Positions 1 to 6,455 of a stretch of DNA of 10,307 bases are shown here, one piece after another. The DNA comes from an uncultured Clostridia bacterium (GTDB taxonomy: Bacteria; Bacillota_A; Clostridia; Oscillospirales; Oscillospiraceae). The stretch lies in contig CAMZIX010000043.1 in the NCBI GenBank assembly GCA_947307375.1, positions 1 through 10,307 on the forward strand. Reading direction: 5' to 3'. A model generated the notes under the pieces. That model was not told where the DNA came from, did no database searches, and saw nothing but the letters and a program-made list of their open reading frames with translations. A program made the position numbers and the translations under genes. Position 1 is the first letter of the stretch; each line of letters opens with the position of its first letter.

Positions 1-49
1 CGATAACACGGTTTTTGCCATATTCTACAGGATTCAGGGGGAGAAGAGA

Positions 50-940
50 ATGTTTGGAAGACGTCCCGACGGGAGAAGGGTCAAGGGCATCGACCCGGTC
101 ATGCAGATCACGCCCTATGTCATGCCCATGCGCTGCGACGCGCAGGTGTTCCTCAAGCACCGGGCGGATCTGGAGGCCATGTCGCGCTACATCCGCAGAC
201 AGAAGCAGGAGCGGGGGGAGACGATCACCTATATGCAGATCGTCGTCGCGGCCTATGTGCGCGCCATCAGCCGCAACCCGGAGGTCAACCGCTTCATCAT
301 GAACAAGCAGCTTTTCGCGCGAAACAACTGCTCCGCCGCCTTCACGATCCTCAAGGATCCGAGCGACGCGGACAAGGGCGAGGCCGTGGTCAAGATCAAG
401 TTCGACCTGACGGACACGCTCTATGACGTGCGCGACCGCATGGCCGCCGCCGTGGCGGCGAACCGCGGCGACCAGCCCGCGGGCTTTGTGGACAAGCTGC
501 TGGGTTTCCTGTTCGCGGTGCCGGGGCTCGCCACGGTCGTGGTGGGTCTGGTGCGCGTGCTCGACCGCTACGGGCTCGCCCCCGGTGTGCTGATGGAGGA
601 GCTGCCCTTCTACGTCGGCATGTACATCACGAACACCGCCTCCATCGGCCTGCACGACGTGAACCACCACCTCTACAACTGGGGCAACGTGGGCCTCTTC
701 CTCGGCATGGGCATGCCCGAGAAGGTCGCCGTGGTCGAAAACTGCGAGACCCGGATGAAGCGCTATCTGCCCATCGGCATCACGGCGGACGAGCGCGTCT
801 GCTCCGGCGCCCACTACGCCCGGTTCTTCGCGGATATGAAGCACTATCTGGATCACCCGGAGGTGCTGGAAGAGCCGCCCGAGAAGATCCGCTTCGACCG
901 GGACATGGAATACCACGAGCCGAAGCTCGCAAAGGGCTGA
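50..940 (+). CDS. Stand-alone 2-oxoacid dehydrogenase E2-like acyltransferase domain protein, active site altered
   Basis: A 296-residue protein with the chloramphenicol-acetyltransferase-like fold of the E2 catalytic domain, but without lipoyl or E3-binding domains. The family match rests on the C-terminal block around residues 245-270 (ITADERVCSGAHYARFF), which lines up with the E2 signature DHRxxDGxxxARF, and on the N-terminal ITYMQIVVAAYVRAI block at about 58-73. In true E2 and CAT enzymes the His and Asp of H-x-x-x-D-G are essential for catalysis; here they are Glu248 and Ser252, so ordinary acyl transfer by that mechanism is unlikely. Similar stand-alone proteins are common in Clostridia, with no function known to me. 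The ATG at 50 is preceded by a purine-rich GGGGGAGAAG at a good distance. It is convergent with the ABC operon and ends in its own terminator, so nothing links it functionally to the neighbouring sugar locus. Confidence 0.8.
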   Translation: MFGRRPDGRRVKGIDPVMQITPYVMPMRCDAQVFLKHRADLEAMSRYIRRQKQERGETITYMQIVVAAYVRAISRNPEVNRFIMNKQLFARNNCSAAFTILKDPSDADKGEAVVKIKFDLTDTLYDVRDRMAAAVAANRGDQPAGFVDKLLGFLFAVPGLATVVVGLVRVLDRYGLAPGVLMEELPFYVGMYITNTASIGLHDVNHHLYNWGNVGLFLGMGMPEKVAVVENCETRMKRYLPIGITADERVCSGAHYARFFADMKHYLDHPEVLEEPPEKIRFDRDMEYHEPKLAKG

Positions 941-975
941 GGCGAACACCCGCTGCGTCCCGCAAACAAACAGGG

Positions 976-1020
976 AAGACCCGCAGGATACGGAATGAAC
1001 CATGCCCTGCGGGTCTTTTT
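976..1020 (+). terminator. Rho-independent terminator of the E2-like gene
   Basis: A perfect 12-bp stem (AAGACCCGCAGG at 976-987 with CCTGCGGGTCTT at 1006-1017) encloses an 18-nt loop and runs into a T tract on the plus strand. On the minus strand the tract after the stem is weaker (TTCCCTGTTTG), but the same stem may also stop transcripts arriving from the ABC operon on the other side. Confidence 0.88.
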
Positions 1021-1023
1021 CTA

Positions 1024-1043
1024 TCTCCGTCCTCTGACGGAGA
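1024..1043. other. Small inverted repeat between convergent genes
   Basis: An 8-bp perfect stem (TCTCCGTC / GACGGAGA) with a CTCT loop lies 19 nt past the stop codon of the MalG-type permease gene and next to the larger terminator. No T tract follows on the minus strand, so it is more likely a 3'-end stabilising hairpin, or the first part of a compound terminator for the ABC operon, than a terminator by itself. Confidence 0.5.
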
Positions 1044-1061
1044 ATGTGTTGTCTGCCCGGC

Positions 1062-1922
1062 TCAGCCCTTGACCGCGCCGCTGGTCATGCCGGCGATGAT
1101 CTGCTCCTGGAACAGGATGTACCCGAGGATGGACGGGACGATGGAGATCACGATCGCGGCATACATGGAGACGTAGTCGGTCGAGAACTGGTTGGTGAAG
1201 TAGCGGATGCCGACCTGGATGGTGCGCAGCTTCTCCGAGGAGACGATCAGGTTGGCGAACACGAACTCGTTCCAGCAGGTGAGGAACTCGAAGGTCGCGG
1301 CGGTGACGATGCCCGTGCGGCTCAGCGGCAGGATGATGTGGAAGAAGCGGCCGAAGAAGCCGCAGCCGTCGATGTAGGCCGCCTCCTCGAGCTCCATCGG
1401 GATGGAGTCCATCAGACCGCGGATGAGGAAGGTGGACATCGGGATGCCGATCGCGCAGTACAGCAGGATCATGCCGCCGTAGGTGTTGTACAGCCCCAGC
1501 TTGTTGATGATGACGAAATAGGGCACCATCAAAGCGTTCAGCGGCACGAGGATGCCGGCCGTGAAGAGCGTGAAGATCCTCTCGCGGCCGCGGAAGCGGA
1601 AGCGGGAGATGCAGTAGGCGCCCATGCTGGCGACGACGACGTTGACGAGCGTCGCGGAAAGGCCGACGATCACGGAGTTGAGCAGCATCCTGCCGAGGCC
1701 CGCGACCGTGAGCGCGTTGACGTAGTTCTGCCACTGCGCGACGCGCGGCAGGGCAAAGGGCCCGCTCGTGAGGAACTCGGAGTTCGTCTTGAGCGAGGCG
1801 AGCGTCAGCCAAACCAGCGGGACGAGCGTGTAGACCGCGAAGAAGATGATCAGGATCCACCTCAGGACGGCGAGGATGAGCTCCCGGCCGTGCAGGGCGG
1901 GGCGGACTCTTGTTTCACTCAT
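1062..1922 (-). CDS. Carbohydrate ABC transporter permease, MalG type
   Basis: An inner-membrane permease of 286 residues, the usual size for MalG-type (CUT1 family) subunits. Hydrophobic segments are visible near residues 17-40, 80-105, 117-137, 148-168, 205-225 and 252-272, consistent with six helices. The cytoplasmic EAA loop that docks on the ATPase is clear at about 180-200 (EAAYIDG, then an ILPL end). Its ATG overlaps the stop of the upstream permease gene by 4 nt (ATGA), with GGGGAGGG inside the end of that gene as ribosome binding site, so the two are translationally coupled. It would pair with the MalF-type subunit and the upstream lipoprotein to import a sugar, here probably a sulfoquinovose derivative judging from the adjacent GH31 gene. 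That substrate is inference; the permease family alone does not show it. Confidence 0.93.
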   Translation of the reverse strand: MSETRVRPALHGRELILAVLRWILIIFFAVYTLVPLVWLTLASLKTNSEFLTSGPFALPRVAQWQNYVNALTVAGLGRMLLNSVIVGLSATLVNVVVASMGAYCISRFRFRGRERIFTLFTAGILVPLNALMVPYFVIINKLGLYNTYGGMILLYCAIGIPMSTFLIRGLMDSIPMELEEAAYIDGCGFFGRFFHIILPLSRTGIVTAATFEFLTCWNEFVFANLIVSSEKLRTIQVGIRYFTNQFSTDYVSMYAAIVISIVPSILGYILFQEQIIAGMTSGAVKG

Positions 1923-2824
1923 TTGCCTGCCCTCCCCTTCTTGAGCTTCACCGTCTCGCCGCGGCCTTCAAAGAGCTTGCGGATGCAGACGATGAAGATG
2001 ACGCCCACGATGATCAGAATGACCGCCGAGGCGCTGGCCATGCCGTAGTTGGAATCCTGCAGCTTCTTGTACATGTACAGCACGATCGTGGAGGTGGTGT
2101 TCGCGGGCTGGCCGTTCGTGAGCATGTAGACCTGCTCGAACTGACGCAGGCCCATGACGCTCGCGAGCGTCACGCAGGTCAGCAGCGAGGTGCGGCGGAT
2201 CAGCGGGATCGTGATGTGGATCGCCTGCTGGAAGTCCGTCGCGCCGTCGATCGTCGCGGCCTCGTAATAGCTCTCGTCGATCGTGGTGATGTCCGCCATC
2301 ATGATGACCATGTAATAGCCGACGTAGAAGATCCAGTAGATCAGCACGGCGGGGAAGGCCGTCTCGATCGTGCCGAGCCAGTCCTTGGCCAGATGCCCCA
2401 GCCCGACGGCCTTCAGAAGGCCGTTGAGCAGGCCGGTGTCGGCGTTGTAGATCGCGCGCCACATCGTGGCCAGCGCGATGCCGGAAATGACCTGGGGGAA
2501 GAAGTAGACCGTGCGGAAGAACTTCCAGCCCTTCGGCTTGCGCGAGAGGATGATGGCCATGACCATGGCCAGCGGGACCTGGATAAAGCCCGCCACCAGC
2601 GCCCAGATCACGTTGTTGAGGATCGAGCGGGTAAAGGCCTTGTCCTTGAAGAGCATCAGATAGTTGCGCAGAGAGTTGAAGGCCGGGGTGGAAATGCCGT
2701 TCCACTTGAGGATGCTGACGACGGCGACGTAGACGACGGGGATCACGAAGAAAGCCACCATCAGCACGATCGCGGGGCCGAGAAAGGCCCACAGCGGCCC
2801 TCTGTCGGAGCGTTCCAGCTTCAA
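1919..2824 (-). CDS. Carbohydrate ABC transporter permease, MalF/UgpA type
   Basis: A 301-residue permease, the common length for short MalF/UgpA-type CUT1 subunits without the large periplasmic insert of enteric MalF. Hydrophobic segments occur at about 12-38, 70-92, 104-124, 158-178, 212-225 and 263-281. The EAA loop is at about 188-208 (EAATIDGATDF, ending in TIPLI). The start is a TTG at 2822-2824, chosen because a near-perfect AAAGGAGGT lies 6 nt before it and no ATG is close in frame. It is the middle gene of the operon: 76 nt after the binding-protein gene, with a strong hairpin between them, and overlapping the MalG-type gene by 4 nt. No ATP-binding subunit is present in the window, so the system probably uses a shared MsmK/MalK-like ATPase encoded elsewhere, as is common in Firmicutes. 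Confidence 0.93.
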   Translation of the reverse strand: MKLERSDRGPLWAFLGPAIVLMVAFFVIPVVYVAVVSILKWNGISTPAFNSLRNYLMLFKDKAFTRSILNNVIWALVAGFIQVPLAMVMAIILSRKPKGWKFFRTVYFFPQVISGIALATMWRAIYNADTGLLNGLLKAVGLGHLAKDWLGTIETAFPAVLIYWIFYVGYYMVIMMADITTIDESYYEAATIDGATDFQQAIHITIPLIRRTSLLTCVTLASVMGLRQFEQVYMLTNGQPANTTSTIVLYMYKKLQDSNYGMASASAVILIIVGVIFIVCIRKLFEGRGETVKLKKGRAGK

Positions 2825-2849
2825 ACTGCCACCTCCTTTGGAAAGTCAA

Positions 2850-2881
2850 GAATAGGGTGCGCGGTGACACGCACCCTATTC
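2850..2881 (-). terminator. Intra-operon hairpin between binding protein and permease genes
   Basis: A perfect 12-bp inverted repeat (GAATAGGGTGCG / CGCACCCTATTC) with an 8-nt loop sits 19 nt past the stop of the binding-protein gene and just before the ribosome binding site of the first permease. On the minus-strand transcript it is followed by only a weak T stretch (TTGACTTT), so it probably leaks. Such hairpins usually protect the 3' end of the binding-protein message or attenuate read-through, giving far more binding protein than permease. Confidence 0.7.
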
Positions 2882-2900
2882 GAATAAGTGCCTGAGGAAA

Positions 2901-4172
2901 TTACGCGGCGTTGTCGATCGCGGTCTGGAGCTGATCGACGAAGCCCTGGGCGTCGACCTGGCCGAGGATCAGCGCGGAGAGCGCGGCCGGGAACTCGGTG
3001 GAGAAGGCCGTCGGGAAGGCGCCGTTGACGTGGATGACCGTGAAGGCGGCGTCGTTGGCGACCTGGGTGAGCTTCTGGGAGATCAGGGAGGTGTCGGGCG
3101 AGGGCTCGTACTTCACGAAGAACATGGCGCCGGAGGACAGAGCCAGCTCGGAGACGTGCTGGGGATCGGTGAGGTACTTGATGAACTTGACGACGGCCTC
3201 TTTCTTGGCCGGGTCGGTCTGCTCGGCAGCGGCGAGGAAGGCCTGAACGGTGGTCACGAGACCGCCTTCGCCCTTGCCGCCCTCATACTTGGGGTTGACG
3301 GCGACTTCGCAGTCGTCGGCGAGGAGGACGCCGTCAACGGCGTTGTCTTCCTTGTAGAGGTTGGCGACCCACCACGGACCGTTGAGGTAAATGGCGGTGT
3401 CGCGGGCCAGCCAGTGGCCGTTCACGTCGCCGGCGCCGGCGGAGATGGCGCCGTCAAAGGTGTAGTCGTACATCTCCTTGAGGATCTCGGCAGCCTGAAC
3501 GAAGGCCGGATCCTGCAGGCCGTTGGCGTACACGTCCTTGCCGCCGATAGCCTCGACGATCAGGGAGTACCACAGCATGGAGCTCCAGCCGTTCTCGCCG
3601 GCCATCTGGCCCATGGCGTTGTAGCCCTTGGCCTTGGCGTCCTTGCAGAACTGGAAGAACTCGTCATAGGTGGCGGGGAAGTGATCCCAGCCGATCTCGT
3701 TGAAGATCTTGGTGTTGTAGATCGGGGTGAAGACAGCGGACTCGAAGGGCAGGAAGCAGACCTTGCCGTCCACGCTCCAGGCGTCATAGGAGCCCTCGGC
3801 GAAATCCTTGCCCCAGCCGTCGGCGAGGTAGGGAGCGAGATCCATGAACTTGCCGGACTCGGTGTAAGCCTTGATGTCGTAGGTGGTGTCCAGGATGCAG
3901 AGGTCGGGGGTATTGCCGGTGGTGATGGTGGTGCGCAGCTTGTCGCGGGCAGCCTGATAGTCGGTCTGCTCCTCGACGACGACCTTGATCTTGCCGGCGT
4001 TCTCTTCATTGAACTTGGCGATCAGCTGCTCCATGTAGGGAGCCTTGGAGTCGGTGCCGACCCAGACGCTGGGGAAGTTGATGGTGATCTCCTCGGCCTT
4101 GGCCTGCTGGCCGCAGGCGCACAGCGCGAAGATCATCGTCAGCGCAAGCAGCAGTGCGAGAGCTTTTTTCAT
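2901..4172 (-). CDS. Sugar ABC transporter substrate-binding lipoprotein (family 1)
   Basis: A 423-residue extracellular solute-binding protein. The N terminus is a lipoprotein signal: two lysines, a hydrophobic core at about 4-17, and a lipobox LCAC whose Cys20 would be lipidated, followed by a short linker. The mature part has features of the family-1 sugar-binding proteins, including NTPDLCILD near 87-95, INFPSVW near 31-37, and the aromatic NGPWW at 264-268, typical of the sugar cleft. It is the promoter-proximal gene of the transporter operon; the ATG has AAAAGGAG 7 nt upstream. Next to a YihQ-type glycosidase, the likely ligand is sulfoquinovosyl glycerol or sulfoquinovose, by analogy with SmoF of Agrobacterium, but no sulfonate-binding residue can be assigned by eye. 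It may equally bind another plant glycoside. Confidence 0.92.
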   Translation of the reverse strand: MKKALALLLALTMIFALCACGQQAKAEEITINFPSVWVGTDSKAPYMEQLIAKFNEENAGKIKVVVEEQTDYQAARDKLRTTITTGNTPDLCILDTTYDIKAYTESGKFMDLAPYLADGWGKDFAEGSYDAWSVDGKVCFLPFESAVFTPIYNTKIFNEIGWDHFPATYDEFFQFCKDAKAKGYNAMGQMAGENGWSSMLWYSLIVEAIGGKDVYANGLQDPAFVQAAEILKEMYDYTFDGAISAGAGDVNGHWLARDTAIYLNGPWWVANLYKEDNAVDGVLLADDCEVAVNPKYEGGKGEGGLVTTVQAFLAAAEQTDPAKKEAVVKFIKYLTDPQHVSELALSSGAMFFVKYEPSPDTSLISQKLTQVANDAAFTVIHVNGAFPTAFSTEFPAALSALILGQVDAQGFVDQLQTAIDNAA

Positions 4173-4179
4173 TTCGGTT

Positions 4180-4187
4180 CTCCTTTT
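4180..4187 (-). promoter_or_regulatory. Ribosome binding site of the binding-protein gene
   Basis: AAAAGGAG on the minus strand, 7 nt before the ATG. It fixes the start used here for the lipoprotein. Confidence 0.75.
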
Positions 4188-4195
4188 CCTTTTTC

Positions 4196-4214
4196 GGTCC
4201 GGCTCTGCCGGGCC
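4196..4214 (-). promoter_or_regulatory. Leader inverted repeat just upstream of the binding-protein RBS
   Basis: Arms GGCCCGGC and GCCGGACC (minus strand) with an AGA centre; seven of eight positions pair. It falls in the 5' untranslated region, about 9 nt before the ribosome binding site. It could be an RNA hairpin that tunes translation or a DNA operator; the sequence does not decide. Confidence 0.4.
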
Positions 4215-4216
4215 TT

Positions 4217-4235
4217 TAATTAACAGAGTTAATTA
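4217..4235. promoter_or_regulatory. Candidate operator (TAATTAAC-N3-GTTAATTA) in the ABC operon leader
   Basis: A perfect 19-bp dyad with 8-bp arms and an AGA centre, 32-50 nt downstream of the predicted transcription start of the binding-protein operon. Its core TTAA(C)-N3-(G)TTAA resembles the imperfect dyad over the transketolase start site (8685-8707). This suggests a roadblock-type repressor site shared by both transcription units. No regulator gene is in the window. Confidence 0.5.
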
Positions 4236-4239
4236 TTTT

Positions 4240-4262
4240 GCCGCAAAAAAAGGCCTTGCGGC
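4240..4262 (-). promoter_or_regulatory. 5' leader hairpin of the ABC operon transcript
   Basis: A 7-bp stem (GCCGCAA / TTGCGGC) with a 9-nt loop containing a run of T residues lies only about 5 nt after the predicted transcription start. A hairpin at the extreme 5' end commonly stabilises a message; the run of seven Ts also leaves room for a small attenuator-like alternative fold. Confidence 0.45.
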
Positions 4263-4273
4263 TTTACAGCTTG

Positions 4274-4302
4274 ATTATAAGGGTCATTCTCTATTTTGTA
4301 AA
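4274..4302 (-). promoter_or_regulatory. Sigma-A promoter of the binding protein-permease operon
   Basis: On the minus strand, -35 TTTACA (4297-4302) and a perfect -10 TATAAT (4274-4279) are separated by exactly 17 nt. Transcription should begin near 4267, giving a leader of about 95 nt that contains three successive inverted repeats. Confidence 0.85.
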
Positions 4303-4366
4303 GTCCCCTCGCCAGCACGAATTTGTAGATTTTCAGGAGTGCTTTTTGTGCATTATGTATAAACAG

Positions 4367-4404
4367 CGGCCTTGAGACGCCCCCCAACGAGCGCCTCAAG
4401 GCCG
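4367..4404 (-). terminator. Terminator downstream of the GH31 gene
   Basis: A 10-bp perfect stem (CGGCCTTGAG / CTCAAGGCCG), extended to 13 pairs on the minus-strand RNA by a G-U and two G-C pairs, begins 24 nt past the stop of the glycosidase gene. The minus-strand tail (CTGTTTATA) is only moderately T-rich, whereas the plus-strand side has TTCTTTT, so it may work in both directions. It insulates the GH31 operon from the ABC operon promoter. Confidence 0.75.
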
Positions 4405-4427
4405 TTCTTTTGAATATTTTGACGAAT

Positions 4428-6425
4428 TTAATTAAATTTCTCGGCGAGCGAGCGGAACAGCGCCTCGTGCGCGCAGCCGCGGCGGTAGAACACGGGCGGG
4501 AAACCCATCGGCGCGGCGACCGTCGCCGTGCCCGCGTCGTACTCCTTCCCGCTCCAGAGATGGACCCAGCCGTCCGAGGGCAGGTAGACTTCCCTCTCCT
4601 CCTCGCCGGGCTTCACGACCGGCGCGACGAGCATTTCCCCGCCGAGGAGATAGCTGTAATTCTCCCGCGCCCAGGCGCGCGGATCGTCGGCCGCGTCGAA
4701 GAAAAGCGGCCGCATGACCGGCACGCCCGTTTTGCTGTTCTCCAGGACGCATTCGCGCATGTAGGGCAGCAGGGCCGTATGCAGCTTCGACAGCCGCGCA
4801 GCCTTGGCGATGATCGCTTCGCTCGAGTAGAGCTGGACGTTGCTGTCCGGGCGGTTGCCCTCGTGCGTGCGCATGACCGGCGTGAAGCAGGCGAATTCCA
4901 GCCAGCGCAGCAGCAGCTCCTCGTCGCGGCGCAGATGGAACAGCGTCGTGTAGCCGCCCGCGTCGCAGGTATGCAGGCCGAAGCCGCTCATACCGAGCGT
5001 CAGCGCCGCCGTGACGACCGAGGGCAGGCCGTCGTCCTCGCTCCAGTCCACGCACTGGTCGCCCGCCCAGGTGAGCGTGGAGTATCGCTGGCTCCCCGCC
5101 GCTCCTGCGCGCATATAGAACACGCATTCGCCGAGAAGACCGCTCTCCTCCACCGCCTCGCGGTTGCATTTCGCCCAGAGCATCGGCCAGGCGTTGTGCT
5201 CGACCATCCCGCCGCCGCCGAAGCAGACCGCGTCGGCGGGCAGGTATTCGCCGAAGTCCGCCATCCAGCCGCGGAAGCCCAGGCCGATCAGGTTTTCCCT
5301 GATGACCTTTTTATACCACGCGAAGGCCTCCGGCATCGTCAGATCGACCACGCCGCAGTCGTATTCGCCGAAGTCGAAAAGATAGTCCCCGCCTTCGCGG
5401 TTTTTGACGAAATAGCCCTTCTCCTTCGCCTCGGAAAAGAGCACGCCGCCCTCGACGAGATAGGGGTTGATATAGCCCATCCAGCGCGTTTCGGGATCGG
5501 AGGCGATCACGGCGTCGAGGCCGGGATACATCTCGCGGTTCCAGCGCCAGTCCCACTGCAGGCGCTTGCCGAAGGAGGTGACGCGCTTGCCCTCCCAGTC
5601 CTGGATCCACACGGCGGGAACGTCCATCCCGCCCGCGCGGCAGCGCCGGAGCAGCTCCGTCACGCGCTCGGTGCCGCCCTGCGCGCCGAGCCAGATCCCG
5701 CGCATCGCCCAGTCGGGCAGCATGGGCTGGCGGCCGAGCAGTCCGGTCAGTTTGGAAACGAGCTCGCGATAGCTTTCGCCGGAGGCGAGCACGAGCGAAA
5801 AGGCCGTCGACCAGAGCGCGATCTCATGGAAGCGCTCGCCGCGGAAGTCGAGCTCGCAGTATTCGTAGTTTTCCAGATGCGCGAAATACAGGCGCGAGGA
5901 GATAAAGGTTGGCTGCGGGAAGAAGGTCGTGTGGTAGTCGCCTCCGCCGCCGTCGCTGCAGTCGGCCAGGCGCGTGATCTCGGTGAGCTTGTTGCGGCCC
6001 ACGCCCTGCTCGCGCGTCCAGATCGGGAACAGCCGGCCCCGCAGGTCGAGATACGAAAACTGCTCGCCGCCGCCGGTGACGTGCTCGTCCTTCTCCGCGC
6101 GCAGGCGCAGATACAGGCGGTTGAAGCGCGGGTCCTCCGCGCGCCCGGCAAGGCGCACAAGGCCGTCCTTTTCTTCGATCCTCAGGCGGTAATCCCCCGC
6201 GAGCTCCGCGTTCGTGAAGACGGCTGTGTCGCCCTCCATGCCCGCGAAGCGCAGCGCGAGGCGCTCGGACACGCGGTCGGCGATGTCGAAGTTGCCGCGG
6301 TACATGCGGATCGTCTCCTCCCCCTTGCCGAGGAAGAGCGCCGGGGCCTCCGGCGTATGGACGATCAGTTCCCTGCCGTCGAGGCAGAGAACAAAGCTGT
6401 TGTTTTCGGTCTTGATGGAAAGCAT
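4428..6425 (-). CDS. yihQ: Sulfoquinovosidase, glycoside hydrolase family 31 (YihQ type)
   Basis: A 665-residue enzyme that should hydrolyse alpha-sulfoquinovosides such as sulfoquinovosyl glycerol to sulfoquinovose with retention. It matches E. coli YihQ as I recall it over almost its full length: MYRGNF (41-46), GEQFSYLDLRG (120-130), FFPQPTF (168-174), GRQPMLPDW (231-239), MRTHEGNRP (518-526) and PPVFYR (643-648). The catalytic nucleophile is Asp390 in GWMADFGEY and the acid/base is Asp456 in WAGDQ. The YihQ sulfonate-recognition residues Gln288, Arg301, Trp304 and Tyr508 correspond to Gln275, Arg288, Trp291 and Tyr492. No signal peptide is visible, so it acts in the cytoplasm on imported glycoside. 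It lies 30 nt after the DUF624 gene, probably in one transcript; the ATG follows a modest AGAGGGT. A general alpha-glucosidase or alpha-xylosidase would lack the Arg/Trp/Tyr set. Confidence 0.93.
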   Translation of the reverse strand: MLSIKTENNSFVLCLDGRELIVHTPEAPALFLGKGEETIRMYRGNFDIADRVSERLALRFAGMEGDTAVFTNAELAGDYRLRIEEKDGLVRLAGRAEDPRFNRLYLRLRAEKDEHVTGGGEQFSYLDLRGRLFPIWTREQGVGRNKLTEITRLADCSDGGGGDYHTTFFPQPTFISSRLYFAHLENYEYCELDFRGERFHEIALWSTAFSLVLASGESYRELVSKLTGLLGRQPMLPDWAMRGIWLGAQGGTERVTELLRRCRAGGMDVPAVWIQDWEGKRVTSFGKRLQWDWRWNREMYPGLDAVIASDPETRWMGYINPYLVEGGVLFSEAKEKGYFVKNREGGDYLFDFGEYDCGVVDLTMPEAFAWYKKVIRENLIGLGFRGWMADFGEYLPADAVCFGGGGMVEHNAWPMLWAKCNREAVEESGLLGECVFYMRAGAAGSQRYSTLTWAGDQCVDWSEDDGLPSVVTAALTLGMSGFGLHTCDAGGYTTLFHLRRDEELLLRWLEFACFTPVMRTHEGNRPDSNVQLYSSEAIIAKAARLSKLHTALLPYMRECVLENSKTGVPVMRPLFFDAADDPRAWARENYSYLLGGEMLVAPVVKPGEEEREVYLPSDGWVHLWSGKEYDAGTATVAAPMGFPPVFYRRGCAHEALFRSLAEKFN

Positions 6426-6455
6426 GGCTACCCTCTATCCGTTATGATAATTCGT

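Noticed and set aside
1..49. A promoter for the E2-like gene
   Set aside because: TATTCT-like bases are present, but too little upstream sequence is in the window to place a -35 box.
1044..4223. Plus-strand open frames opposite the ABC transporter genes
   Set aside because: They are antisense shadows with Asp/Arg/His-rich compositions and no domain motifs; the minus-strand frames have signal peptide, EAA loops and ribosome binding sites.
4425..4438. Perfect palindrome AATTTAATTAAATT as a third operator
   Set aside because: It covers the last codons and stop of the GH31 gene, is even rather than 3-nt centred, lies far from any promoter start, and arises from the Phe-Asn-stop codons.
4428..6425. 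Annotation as a general alpha-glucosidase or alpha-xylosidase (YicI type)
   Set aside because: The YihQ-specific Arg288, Trp291 and Tyr492 set and full-length similarity to YihQ point to sulfoquinovosidase.
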